Source of the DNA: an uncultured Lachnospiraceae bacterium
GTDB lineage: Bacteria > Bacillota > Clostridia > Lachnospirales > Lachnospiraceae
Assembly (NCBI GenBank): GCA_947245585.1
Contig: CAMXPV010000008.1
Span: 38,263 to 102,262, forward strand
DNA length: 64,000 nt
Direction: 5' to 3'
How positions within the stretch are numbered: the first letter of the stretch is position 1; each line of letters begins with the position of its first letter. The position numbers and the translations under genes are program-made. Shown here one piece after another: positions 54,530 through 61,472 of the stretch. The notes below the pieces were generated by a model. The model did not search any database and had not been told where the DNA came from. It saw nothing but the letters and a program-made list of their open reading frames with translations.

Positions 54530-55555
54530 TCAGATATCGAACGGAGTTATAGTATTTTTAGTGAGCGGTTGGAAACTGTTTTTTCGGTTTAAGTAGTCCT
54601 GCATCGTTGAGTATGTAACCACGCCCGATTCCGTGTACTCCTTGACGAAGCCATTGAACCGCCGCACCCATGCACGATATGTCGGACGCTGTTCAACGTC
54701 TTTTTGTACTTCGGCGTATTGTTGTTCAAATGTCCAATTCGACACGACGAAGACGGTCACATAACAGCCGACTTTCGGGGCATATCGGGCAGGCAATTGG
54801 ACGGGATATATGTCAAGGTAATTTAGCATATCTTGCAACCGTAGGCTTGAGCGAAACTCCTCGAAAACAATGACAGGCTCCATCTGATAACCGTCAAACG
54901 GGTGCTGATATTCCGTCACTCTGTACACGTTTTCGTCCCCAAATTCATCTAGTATATCCCGCGATTTTCCTAAACCAGTTTCACCCGTTATATAGTTGAC
55001 TCTGAGGTTTAAGCGGCGAATCGACTTATACTTGTCGGAATAGTAGTCATAGCGCATGCGGTTTAGTTTATCGTAAAATTTGACAGCGGTATCCGTACAC
55101 TGTTCAAGAATCTCGGCGTTGCTGTAGCCCTCTTTGACCAGATGGTATAGGTTTTCTATGTCCGTGCGTTCTCCTTGTTGGTTTTTGGGGAGTTCGCCCC
55201 ATTCTTCAAAAGTTTCGGGGCGGTTGGTATCTTTTTTTTTGGTGTCCTTGTGTTTTCCGTCCTTACGGATGTAATCGCGGTTCTCCTGTGCTGTTCCCTT
55301 TGCATTAACAAGGTGCGCCGTGGGAAATTTGTTTTTCAAAGTTGTAAACTTGAGCGGATTTCTGGTTTTTAAGTAGACATGGGTATGGGGCGTCCCCTGC
55401 TCCCCGATTTCGTCACACATACACCAGTAAATTTTTGACGGAATAGCGTTTATGATTTCCCTGATTTTGTCATGCGTCATGCCGCTTTTTAACGGATTGT
55501 TTATTGTGAGTTGCCAAGCCCTCGCCTGTGTGTTTGTTTCTGTTTTTGTATTCAT
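54530..55555 (-). CDS. rep: CRESS-type replication initiator Rep (HUH endonuclease + SF3 helicase)
   Basis: A 341-residue rolling-circle initiator. Motif I is WQLTINNPL (14-22), the HUH motif is HTH at 57-59 in TPHTHVYLK, and motif III is DYIRK with nicking Tyr95. The SF3 helicase part has Walker A GETGLGKS (191-198), Walker B VIVFEEF (228-234) and motif C VVSNW (270-274). This two-domain order is that of circular ssDNA virus Reps and related bacterial plasmids, and differs from ordinary plasmid Rep_1/Rep_2 proteins. The ATG at 55555 follows AAGGAGG. A terminator and repeated 12-mers separate it from the genes upstream. Confidence 0.92.
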   Translation of the reverse strand: MNTKTETNTQARAWQLTINNPLKSGMTHDKIREIINAIPSKIYWCMCDEIGEQGTPHTHVYLKTRNPLKFTTLKNKFPTAHLVNAKGTAQENRDYIRKDGKHKDTKKKDTNRPETFEEWGELPKNQQGERTDIENLYHLVKEGYSNAEILEQCTDTAVKFYDKLNRMRYDYYSDKYKSIRRLNLRVNYITGETGLGKSRDILDEFGDENVYRVTEYQHPFDGYQMEPVIVFEEFRSSLRLQDMLNYLDIYPVQLPARYAPKVGCYVTVFVVSNWTFEQQYAEVQKDVEQRPTYRAWVRRFNGFVKEYTESGVVTYSTMQDYLNRKNSFQPLTKNTITPFDI

Positions 55556-55588
55556 CTTGGTTGCCTCCTTCATGATTTTAGCGTAGCA

Positions 55589-55618
55589 AATGAATTTTCA
55601 TTAAATAATGAATTTTCA
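55589..55618. promoter_or_regulatory. Two AATGAATTTTCA repeats in the rep promoter
   Basis: The exact 12-mer occurs at 55589-55600 and 55607-55618, 18 bases apart, and again at 57155-57166 before another gene of the element. A TTGAAA box overlaps. Candidate operator for an autoregulator such as Rep. Confidence 0.5.
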
Positions 55619-55636
55619 AACGGTTCTATATTCATC

Positions 55637-55660
55637 AAAAAAGCACCCGAAGGTGCTTTT
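55637..55660 (-). terminator. Terminator before rep
   Basis: AAAAGCACC-TTCG-GGTGCTTTT on the minus strand followed by TTGA, with an UUCG tetraloop and six T in all. It ends the transcript of the four-gene block so that rep needs its own promoter. Confidence 0.85.
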
Positions 55661-56168
55661 AGGGGAAGTATTGGGTTGCGACTTTAATTAAGATATCCGT
55701 AGCCATCGGCTGTACATCTATAACGTACATACCGTATATTATGTAAGGATGAATCAGCGCGGCATTTTCAAGACCGTTTTCGTATATAATTGTTTGTTGA
55801 TACTGGTAAATATCAGTATTGATATTGCTTTTTAATCGGTCTAAAATCGTTCGGGCGGGTATCGTGTTGACGGGAAGCGTGTAGCAGAATACCGTGTTCT
55901 GCCCGACCGTCTGATAGGAATGGATGCGGATATCCTTGGATTGATATATCATCGGGATAAAAGGATAATGTCCCCCCTGCATCACACAAAATAATTCCGA
56001 TTGTATATCAAACAATACGGCATTGCAGTATTGCTGTTTGGCGAAGGTTTTTATCTGCGCCTGTTTTTGTTGATTCTTCATTAACGAAGTTTTGCAGGAT
56101 TGACTGATGGCTGTTGATATCTGTTTGAACAGGGATTGTAGTTCCTGTTTTATCGGTTTGAAGTCCAT
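55659..56168 (-). CDS. Element protein of unknown function (169 aa)
   Basis: A soluble protein of 169 residues beginning MDFKPIKQELQSLFKQISTA, with a basic, Gln-rich N-terminal third and a beta-rich remainder (YPFIPMIYQSKDIRIHSYQT). AAGGAGG precedes ATG. No known domain recognised. Last of a four-gene block that ends at the terminator. Structural or replication-accessory roles are both open. Confidence 0.7.
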   Translation of the reverse strand: MDFKPIKQELQSLFKQISTAISQSCKTSLMKNQQKQAQIKTFAKQQYCNAVLFDIQSELFCVMQGGHYPFIPMIYQSKDIRIHSYQTVGQNTVFCYTLPVNTIPARTILDRLKSNINTDIYQYQQTIIYENGLENAALIHPYIIYGMYVIDVQPMATDILIKVATQYFP

Positions 56169-56181
56169 TGTAAATTCCTCC

Positions 56182-56619
56182 TTATATTATGGTAAGAATA
56201 CTTTCCAATTCGTTTTTCTTTACGACCTCATACGCATCAAGATTATCTACCCAAAGAAAATCCATATCATAGTACGAACCATCGGAAACCAGAATCGTGA
56301 TGAACAAAGGTTCAACTATTTCGTTGAAATTTTTTCCTGCCGCGAAAGGTCTAAGGGAAGAACCTTGCAAAAGGATTGCAATGGATTCGTTCATAATCGC
56401 ACGGATTTCTTCAACCGTATGTTTTGATTCAAATTCCTTGATACAGGGAACGGAAACACGGATTTTCGTCAGTGTCCTATCATGGAATAATTTGACGGAT
56501 AGCCTATGGGCAGATGCGGGGACATCATAGCCAAAACAATCGGCATAATAGGTCAGCAACTGCCAGATATGGTATATAATATCGTGGAATAACTTACTAC
56601 TTTCTGTGAGTTTTTTCAT
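56182..56619 (-). CDS. Element protein of unknown function (145 aa)
   Basis: A 145-residue soluble protein beginning MKKLTESSKLFHDIIYHIWQ, with a region LFITILVSDGSYYDMDFLWV near the end. AAAGGAG lies upstream. No recognised domain. It starts after the 131-residue gene and leads directly into the 169-residue gene. Confidence 0.7.
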   Translation of the reverse strand: MKKLTESSKLFHDIIYHIWQLLTYYADCFGYDVPASAHRLSVKLFHDRTLTKIRVSVPCIKEFESKHTVEEIRAIMNESIAILLQGSSLRPFAAGKNFNEIVEPLFITILVSDGSYYDMDFLWVDNLDAYEVVKKNELESILTII

Positions 56620-56700
56620 AATTTTTTTCTCCTTTTTGGTGAAAACAGGGAGGGAGAGAGATGGATTAACTCCCCCCCTGTGGGTTGACGGGTTACTTTT

Positions 56701-57096
56701 TTACGGAATTACCTCAAAATCATCGGCGACATTTTGTACAGTGAAAGTAAAATCATCGGCTTTTGCGGAAACGCCGCTGTTTACCGCATAATCGCCGTTG
56801 CCTTTCATCGCGTACGCTTTTAATTTTAATCCCGTAAATGTGACATTTACTGTCACATCGTCGCCGAGGGCTTCATTAAGCTGTGTCACCTTCCCTGCTA
56901 ACTCCTTCGGCACTTTGACTTTTAAGATGTCGCCACGGTAGGCGAGGCAGTGAACGCTGTATGATTCTATATCTTTGCCGAGCGTTCCATCGTCTAGCCG
57001 TACACGGTTTGCAGAAGTTTCGACTGCTTCCATGTCCTTCCTATTAGTGGTCGTGTTGACGTTTGCCAATGTCAAACGTATGTTCTTTAACTTCAT
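56701..57096 (-). CDS. Element protein of unknown function (131 aa), possible ssDNA-binding-type protein
   Basis: A 131-residue protein beginning MKLKNIRLTLANVNTTTNRK and rich in beta strands (VKVPKELAGKVTQLNEALGD, VTVNVTFTGLKLKAYAMKG). AAAGGAGGG precedes ATG at 57096; the longer frame to 57186 is less likely. Size and strand pattern would suit an OB-type or DUF961-like single-strand-binding partner of Rep, but this is a guess. The 12-mer motif stands upstream. Confidence 0.65.
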   Translation of the reverse strand: MKLKNIRLTLANVNTTTNRKDMEAVETSANRVRLDDGTLGKDIESYSVHCLAYRGDILKVKVPKELAGKVTQLNEALGDDVTVNVTFTGLKLKAYAMKGNGDYAVNSGVSAKADDFTFTVQNVADDFEVIP

Positions 57097-57154
57097 GTAT
57101 TTCCCTCCTTTTCCATCTCTTTCCTTTATTGTAGAATATGAGTTTTCATTTTTT

Positions 57155-57166
57155 AATGAATTTTCA
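57155..57166. promoter_or_regulatory. Third AATGAATTTTCA copy
   Basis: Exact match to the pair before rep, located about 60 bases before the ATG of the 131-residue gene, next to an inverted TTTTCATT. Supports common control of the two transcripts. Confidence 0.45.
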
Positions 57167-57187
57167 TGGATAAGGGAAACCCGCATT

Positions 57188-57634
57188 TCAGCGGGTTTCG
57201 GACATTCCGGTTTCTTCCATTTTGAGTACGATCGCTCTTATTTTTTGTAAAAAATTGGAGCCTGTCATTTGCAGTTTATTGTTCACAGTCTGCTCGAAGG
57301 AGAATTTCGGATTTATTGTATCGTAACAATCAACTAGCACATCTCCGAAAATTTTATCCTCCACGGGAAATTGCGAAACCCAATTTTTGAGAAAGGGTAA
57401 ACAGATTTCAAAATTTTCGCAGAGCTGCGCTTCGTACGCATTTAATCGTTCCAATCTTTCTTTTTTTACATCATCATACGTCCGTGAATTTTTGCGGATA
57501 TCTTCTTTTCTGCTTTCCGTGTTCTTGTAATTTTGTTGCAGAGCACTCATGAATCTGGTCAGCGGATAGCCGACAGAAAAATCTGCAAAGGGAAAAGTGA
57601 CACTTTCGTTGTTGCCTGTAATTGTGTTGTTCAT
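57188..57634 (-). CDS. Element protein of unknown function (148 aa)
   Basis: A 148-residue protein beginning MNNTITGNNESVTFPFADFS, with a charged helical middle (YDDVKKERLERLNAYEAQL) and a helical end. GGAGGG is upstream. First gene of the block downstream of the origin. No domain recognised. Confidence 0.65.
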   Translation of the reverse strand: MNNTITGNNESVTFPFADFSVGYPLTRFMSALQQNYKNTESRKEDIRKNSRTYDDVKKERLERLNAYEAQLCENFEICLPFLKNWVSQFPVEDKIFGDVLVDCYDTINPKFSFEQTVNNKLQMTGSNFLQKIRAIVLKMEETGMSETR

Positions 57635-57699
57635 TGTAAGTACCCTCCTTGAAATTTGAAAAGATACCTACACATAAAAAAGAGTCGTTTTCAAAGGTT

Positions 57700-57850
57700 G
57701 CCCCCCAAAAGGGGGAAGAGGTGAGGGGGAAAGGAACGGGTCGGCACATTTTCTTCAAAACGGGGAAAGGGGAGGGAAAGAGGCGCAGGGGAAGGGGACG
57801 GGTACGGGCAAAAGTAGGACGAGAGCGCAAAAAAAAGAGATAAAGGAACA
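57700..57850 (+). other. Polypurine tract with iteron-like ACGGGT repeats
   Basis: The plus strand is almost all purine for about 140 bases. ACGGGT occurs at 57736, 57798 and again inside the origin stem at 57996, with an ACGGGC at 57804. CRESS Reps bind short direct repeats near the stem-loop, so these are candidate Rep-binding sites. No gene is supported here. Confidence 0.4.
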
Positions 57851-57852
57851 AA

Positions 57853-58107
57853 ATGTTCTCTATATCTCTAAAAGACACTTTTATTCAGTTTGATACAGAT
57901 AGGATTGAGAAATACACAGTTGTGGAGAAAGGTGTATTTCGGGAATATAGCTTGAAATGGGGGTTTTCCGATGTTCAGATACTGGATACAGGGGTACGGG
58001 TAATACTAACCGTCCCCCTTTGCGGAAAACCGCCATATGGCGCATGGCATTTACGGCGCACTGCTCGGCACTTCGCGCGCTCCGCTCTGCTCCGTTGCCT
58101 GCGCTGA
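57853..58107 (+). CDS. Possible small ORF spanning the origin
   Basis: An 84-residue frame with AAAGGA upstream, beginning MFSISLKDTFIQFDTDRIEK. The first 60 residues look protein-like; the rest reads through the GC-rich hairpin region. It is the only plus-strand candidate on the element and contains the origin stem-loop. It may be real with a short conserved core, or chance. Confidence 0.35.
   Translation: MFSISLKDTFIQFDTDRIEKYTVVEKGVFREYSLKWGFSDVQILDTGVRVILTVPLCGKPPYGAWHLRRTARHFARSALLRCLR
57991..58017 (-). other. Rolling-circle replication origin: stem-loop with TAGTATTAC
   Basis: On the minus strand GGGGACGG and CCGT-A-CCCC pair (8 bp, one bulge) around the loop TTAGTATTAC. TAGTATTAC is the nonanucleotide cut by Reps of circular ssDNA viruses between TAGTATT and AC. 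It lies on the same strand as rep. Inferred site of nicking at about 58001-58002. Confidence 0.85.
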
Positions 58108-58139
58108 TGCGCCTATGCCATTTGGCGCGACTGGGCGGT
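58029..58139. repeat. Long imperfect hairpin beside the origin
   Basis: Three blocks pair in order: ACCGCC (58029) with GGCGGT (58134), TGGCAT (58045) with ATGCCA (58115), and GGCGCA (58055) with TGCGCC (58108). The centre is GC-rich. Possible lagging-strand (single-strand) origin. Confidence 0.6.
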
Positions 58140-58210
58140 ATATTATAACAGATTTTTATTGAAATTACAAATAGATGTTGTAACGAAATTAAAAATATTT
58201 TTTAGTGAAA

Positions 58211-58249
58211 TGTGGAAAGCTACCAAACAATGTTCGGTAGCTTTCCACA
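58211..58249. terminator. Strong hairpin after the 193-residue gene
   Basis: A perfect 14-bp stem TGTGGAAAGCTACC with its complement and an 11-base loop. It lies 11 bases beyond the gene at 58261 and is followed by TTTCACT on the minus strand. Likely terminator that shields the origin. Confidence 0.7.
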
Positions 58250-58260
58250 TTTCTAAATGC

Positions 58261-58842
58261 TTAATATACCTGTCCACCCTCTAAACCTGAGTAATCTCCT
58301 TGACCAAATGTAGATGGAGGGAGTTCACCATTGTCAGGGGTGCCTACATGTTCATAATTGCCTTCGCCTGTGCCTGTGGAGGGGGTGTCGGCAAACCACT
58401 CGGGATGCTTTTTCTTTAAGTTCTCCTCTATCCGATTGACTGCCGCTTGATCTTCTTCCTTCAAATTGATATTGGATCCATCGGTAGCTTCGTCTCCTTG
58501 GTACTCGTCTTCAGTGAGTTCGACGTCGGTGTGGGTGGAGTTGATGCCATCGTCTAAACTTTCAGCGGTTTCAGTTGCCTCTGGCTCGGTTGTCTCCTGT
58601 ACTTCGTGACCCGCTACTAATCCTTGTTTTGCATTAAATTGGTTGATGCCTTTTTCTTGGCGTAATGTTTTTTCTTTTTCTGGTTCTGGGGTTATTTCTG
58701 GTTCTGGTTCAGAAACTTCGGGTGTTTCTGAAACTTCTTGTGGGGTTTCTTCTATATCATTATTATTGTGTTTTGGAATCGCAATAATAACAATCAAGGC
58801 TACAATTAAAATAGGTACAATAATTAAAATTTTCTTTTTCAT
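58261..58842 (-). CDS. Membrane-anchored acidic protein of the element (193 aa)
   Basis: One N-terminal membrane segment (residues 4-23, ILIIVPILIVALIVIIAIP) is followed by a Glu/Pro/Thr-rich low-complexity extracellular region (EPEPEITPEPEKEK and similar) and a short C-terminal part with KKHPEWFADTPSTGTGEG. Looks like a surface stalk or secreted effector. No family recognised. Confidence 0.65.
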   Translation of the reverse strand: MKKKILIIVPILIVALIVIIAIPKHNNNDIEETPQEVSETPEVSEPEPEITPEPEKEKTLRQEKGINQFNAKQGLVAGHEVQETTEPEATETAESLDDGINSTHTDVELTEDEYQGDEATDGSNINLKEEDQAAVNRIEENLKKKHPEWFADTPSTGTGEGNYEHVGTPDNGELPPSTFGQGDYSGLEGGQVY

Positions 58843-58879
58843 TTGTGGTATCCTTTCTATATTTATTGTTTAGTTACAG

Positions 58880-59449
58880 TTAGATGTGGTCTGTCATAAA
58901 CACTATTTCGTCTGTCATAACAAATTTATAGTGTTCTCCATTTACTACCATTGTAGTTATCAAAGGTCTTTCAGTATAAAATACTGTTGTCAACCAATCA
59001 GACAACTCAATGCTTTCTACATTTCCAAGTTGCTCTTTTGCAACTGCATAACAGCATAACAATGTTTCTTCATCTATATACCCGAAAGTCACTTGGTCTC
59101 TTGTTTTGTCAGGGGTTATAACATCAAGTGTTATTCCAGTATAATCAATGTCATTTCTATTTTTAACAATGAGTGCGTTTTCATACTCTATTGCTTCATT
59201 CACACTCATTTCGGGTATGCTATCTGCTGTTTCCTGTCTTTCTTCTTCTGTTCTGTAAGGATTGGTGTAATCTTCTTCATTTATTGTTCCGTCCCAAACT
59301 GTAGTGGGTTCACCATCTACTAACTCGGATTCGTACATCCACTTTTCGTCTTCTGGTATCTTTTCCCTATTATTGTACTTCAAAACCATTAAAATAGAAA
59401 TCGTTATAATTAAAATCACAGAAATAAATATATAAAATTTTTTAATCAT
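58880..59449 (-). CDS. Membrane-anchored protein of the element (189 aa)
   Basis: An N-terminal segment (residues 4-24, FYIFISVILIITISILMVL) anchors an extracellular domain of about 160 residues that is acidic and beta-rich (ITTMVVNGEHYKFVMTDEIV). No family recognised. It begins the minus-strand gene series of the element. A GGAG-like site precedes ATG weakly. Confidence 0.65.
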   Translation of the reverse strand: MIKKFYIFISVILIITISILMVLKYNNREKIPEDEKWMYESELVDGEPTTVWDGTINEEDYTNPYRTEEERQETADSIPEMSVNEAIEYENALIVKNRNDIDYTGITLDVITPDKTRDQVTFGYIDEETLLCCYAVAKEQLGNVESIELSDWLTTVFYTERPLITTMVVNGEHYKFVMTDEIVFMTDHI

Positions 59450-59735
59450 TCGTTTGCTCCCTTCTCTATTATATCGAATCGCCCTTAAAAATCCAACATT
59501 TTTTTACATACAACCGTATCAGTCAGTCGCACTAAATTCGTGGAAAACCTCATTAAGTGCTTGGTGACAGCCTAGACGCTAGGCATATAGCAAACAAGGA
59601 AATGGAGGGGGTGCAACAATCCACGTTTTGAAAGTAATTTTCGTTTTGCCTGTTTATATGAAATTGCAGTATAATAGCAGATAGAGGAAGCGTGGGCTGT
59701 GTATTTAATTTATATCTTTAACTTAGGGAAAGTGG
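59450..59735. other. Gene-free right end of the element
   Basis: No gene is seen. It holds a small hairpin CCTAG-ACG-CTAGG at 59571-59583, a run of T, an outward-facing promoter at 59646-59675, and the attR arm. Confidence 0.5.
59646..59675 (+). promoter_or_regulatory. Outward-facing promoter near attR
   Basis: TTGCCT, 18-base spacer, TATAAT, pointing out of the element toward the methyltransferase remnant at 59736. It could drive the truncated gene, or in the excised circle read toward the recombinase region. Confidence 0.5.
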
Positions 59736-59755
59736 CACGAATTATCCGGAAATGG
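59712..59755. other. attR (element left-hand arm + host right half)
   Basis: Element arm at 59712-59733, GG at 59734-59735, then host CACGAATTATCC. The arm begins ATATCTTTAA, exactly the complement of the outer ten bases of the attL arm. Confidence 0.85.
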
Positions 59756-60429
59756 AAATGCTTCCTGCGATTGCAAGCGTACTGGACACCAGTATTGATT
59801 CCCTTTTGGGCTATCAGTCTTTTGCGGTTTCCGATTATGATAAACGTTATGACGCGGAGGATTATTATTGGGGAATAACCCCTAACACATTATGCTATGA
59901 AATCATGAAACTGCGGCCGCCTGTGAAACCGTTAAAGGTGTTGGATATTGGATGCGGAGAGGGGAAAGATGCCGTTTTTCTCGCCCGGAATGGTTATGTG
60001 GTAACGGCTTTTGATTTGTCGGAAACCGGAATTGAAAAGGGAAAAAAGCTTGCCGAAAAATGTAATACCTATGTAGACTTTTTTAAGGCAGACATCTCTG
60101 ATTTTCGTGCAACAGAAAACTACGACATTATTTTCAGCAGCGGCGTATTTCACTTTATTAAGCCGGAAATACGGGAGGAAATTGCGGCGAACCTGAAGGA
60201 ATACACAAACAAAAACGGCATACACGCCATCAATGTATTTATTGACAAACCGTTTGTGGAAGCTGCGCCGGACAGGGATGCCAAGCATTTTTCCTGGCGT
60301 TCCGGAGAACTCTTTATGCTCTATCATGATTGGAACCTGCATAAGACGGAGGAAATCATTTTTGACTGCAACAGCGGCGGAATCCCGCATCAGCATTGCA
60401 TGGATATTATGATTGCAAAGAAGGTTTGA
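59736..60429 (+). pseudogene. XRE-methyltransferase, 3' part, cut by the integrated element
   Basis: Host reading resumes in frame as TNYPEMEMLPAIASVL, then SLLGYQ, and a class I SAM methyltransferase with VLDIGCGEGKDAVFLARNGY. Only the HTH half is missing. An internal ATG at 59752, with the outward promoter upstream, may still give a 225-residue methyltransferase. Substrate unknown. Confidence 0.88.
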
Positions 60430-60483
60430 CTTACAGATACACTGTGAATGGCTCACACAATACGAAAGCAAACGGGAATTTTC

Positions 60484-61137
60484 CTACTTCGATACTGTTG
60501 CCTTAATCGCACCCAAACTATGGATTCTTACGACACGGTTATCGTCTGTTTCGGCTATTTGCTGCAGTTGTTCCACAAAAGGCCTGACGAACTCCGGCCT
60601 GCGTTTGCCGAGAACGCGGAAGATTTCCGGCGCTTCCATCCTTACCTTGTCATTCGCATCGTACAGAAGTTTCTCAAATGTCAACATATAATTCTCATAA
60701 ATATCGGGAGTGTTCGTGGCGATGTTTTCTGAGGCCCAGATAAAGCTCAACCTGACCTTCGCCTCCTCATCAGTAGCAAAGCGGAACAAGTCCGTCCAAT
60801 ACGATTCGATTATATGATAGCTGCCTCGTCCGATTCTGCCGAGAGCGTTAACTGCTCGCTCCCGCAAAAGCGGTATCGGACTATCACAGAAAGAAGCGAT
60901 TACAGGAACCGCTTCTTTTACCAACAGAGGATAATTAAGACCAATCTCACCAAGCAGCCAGAGCGCCTTTGCCTGTATTTTCAAAGATTCATGGGTAAGA
61001 AGAGACGAAACATACGGAATACTCTCTTTCCATCTACTCCTATCATCTGTCAATATTCCAAGTTCTTTATAAAGTTCCGATTCGCTCAATCCATCATCTC
61101 CCCCAACCCTTTCAATAAAGTAATAACAATATATCAT
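60484..61137 (-). CDS. HEAT-repeat protein
   Basis: A 217-residue protein built of helical HEAT or PBS-lyase-like repeats (for example VSSLLTHESLKIQAKALWLL, VIASFCDSPIPLLRERAVNA, APEIFRVLGKRRPEFVRPFV). Its ATG overlaps the HepT stop as ATGA, so it is probably made with the MntA-HepT pair. No catalytic residue is seen; a scaffolding or repair (AlkD-like) role is possible. Confidence 0.7.
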   Translation of the reverse strand: MIYCYYFIERVGGDDGLSESELYKELGILTDDRSRWKESIPYVSSLLTHESLKIQAKALWLLGEIGLNYPLLVKEAVPVIASFCDSPIPLLRERAVNALGRIGRGSYHIIESYWTDLFRFATDEEAKVRLSFIWASENIATNTPDIYENYMLTFEKLLYDANDKVRMEAPEIFRVLGKRRPEFVRPFVEQLQQIAETDDNRVVRIHSLGAIKATVSK

Positions 61138-61445
61138 AATATCTGGAAGATTGCCTGTAGTTTTTCCTTAAGTTCCGGAATTTCCTCCGTAATCGTTTCC
61201 CATATAATGTCGTTGTCAATAATATCATAATCATGTGCGTAAATATTACGCATTCCTTTCATTTGCCGCCATGGAATATCAGAATATTTCTTCATAAAAT
61301 CATCTTCTAATCCCGTGACTAGTTCTCCTATCTGGATAATACACATTCCACATGCAAATTGAAATTCCGTATCATTCTCAAATTCATCTCTATTAAAATG
61401 ATGCTTTTTCAATATCTGTGCTACTTCATCACAATACCGAAGCAT
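61134..61445 (-). CDS. hepT: HepT-like ribonuclease toxin
   Basis: A 103-residue HEPN-domain protein with the RX4HXY motif RNIYAHDY at residues 66-73. HepT toxins cleave RNA and are neutralised by the partner MntA, which AMPylates a Tyr near this motif. It follows mntA by 27 bases. Confidence 0.88.
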   Translation of the reverse strand: MLRYCDEVAQILKKHHFNRDEFENDTEFQFACGMCIIQIGELVTGLEDDFMKKYSDIPWRQMKGMRNIYAHDYDIIDNDIIWETITEEIPELKEKLQAIFQIL

Positions 61446-61472
61446 TTTTGCAGTACAATCCGCTCTGATTTT

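Larger units (their letters stand above)
52575..59735. mobile_element. 7.16-kb integrated CRESS-type rolling-circle element with serine recombinase
   Basis: Its borders are given by the split XRE-methyltransferase gene and by GG at both ends. All convincing genes lie on the minus strand: two membrane-anchored proteins, an origin region, four small proteins, HUH-SF3 Rep, a 53-residue protein and a large serine recombinase next to attL. Base composition is AT-richer than the core, with a GC-rich island at the origin (57991-58140). No relaxase, capsid, conjugation or resistance gene was recognised. I interpret it as a plasmid or virus-like replicon that replicates by rolling circle after excision. 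Confidence 0.88.

Noticed and set aside
57649..57843. Basic 64-residue plus-strand frame
   Set aside because: It translates a polypurine tract into Lys/Arg/Glu/Gly low complexity, starts at TTG and has no ribosome site.
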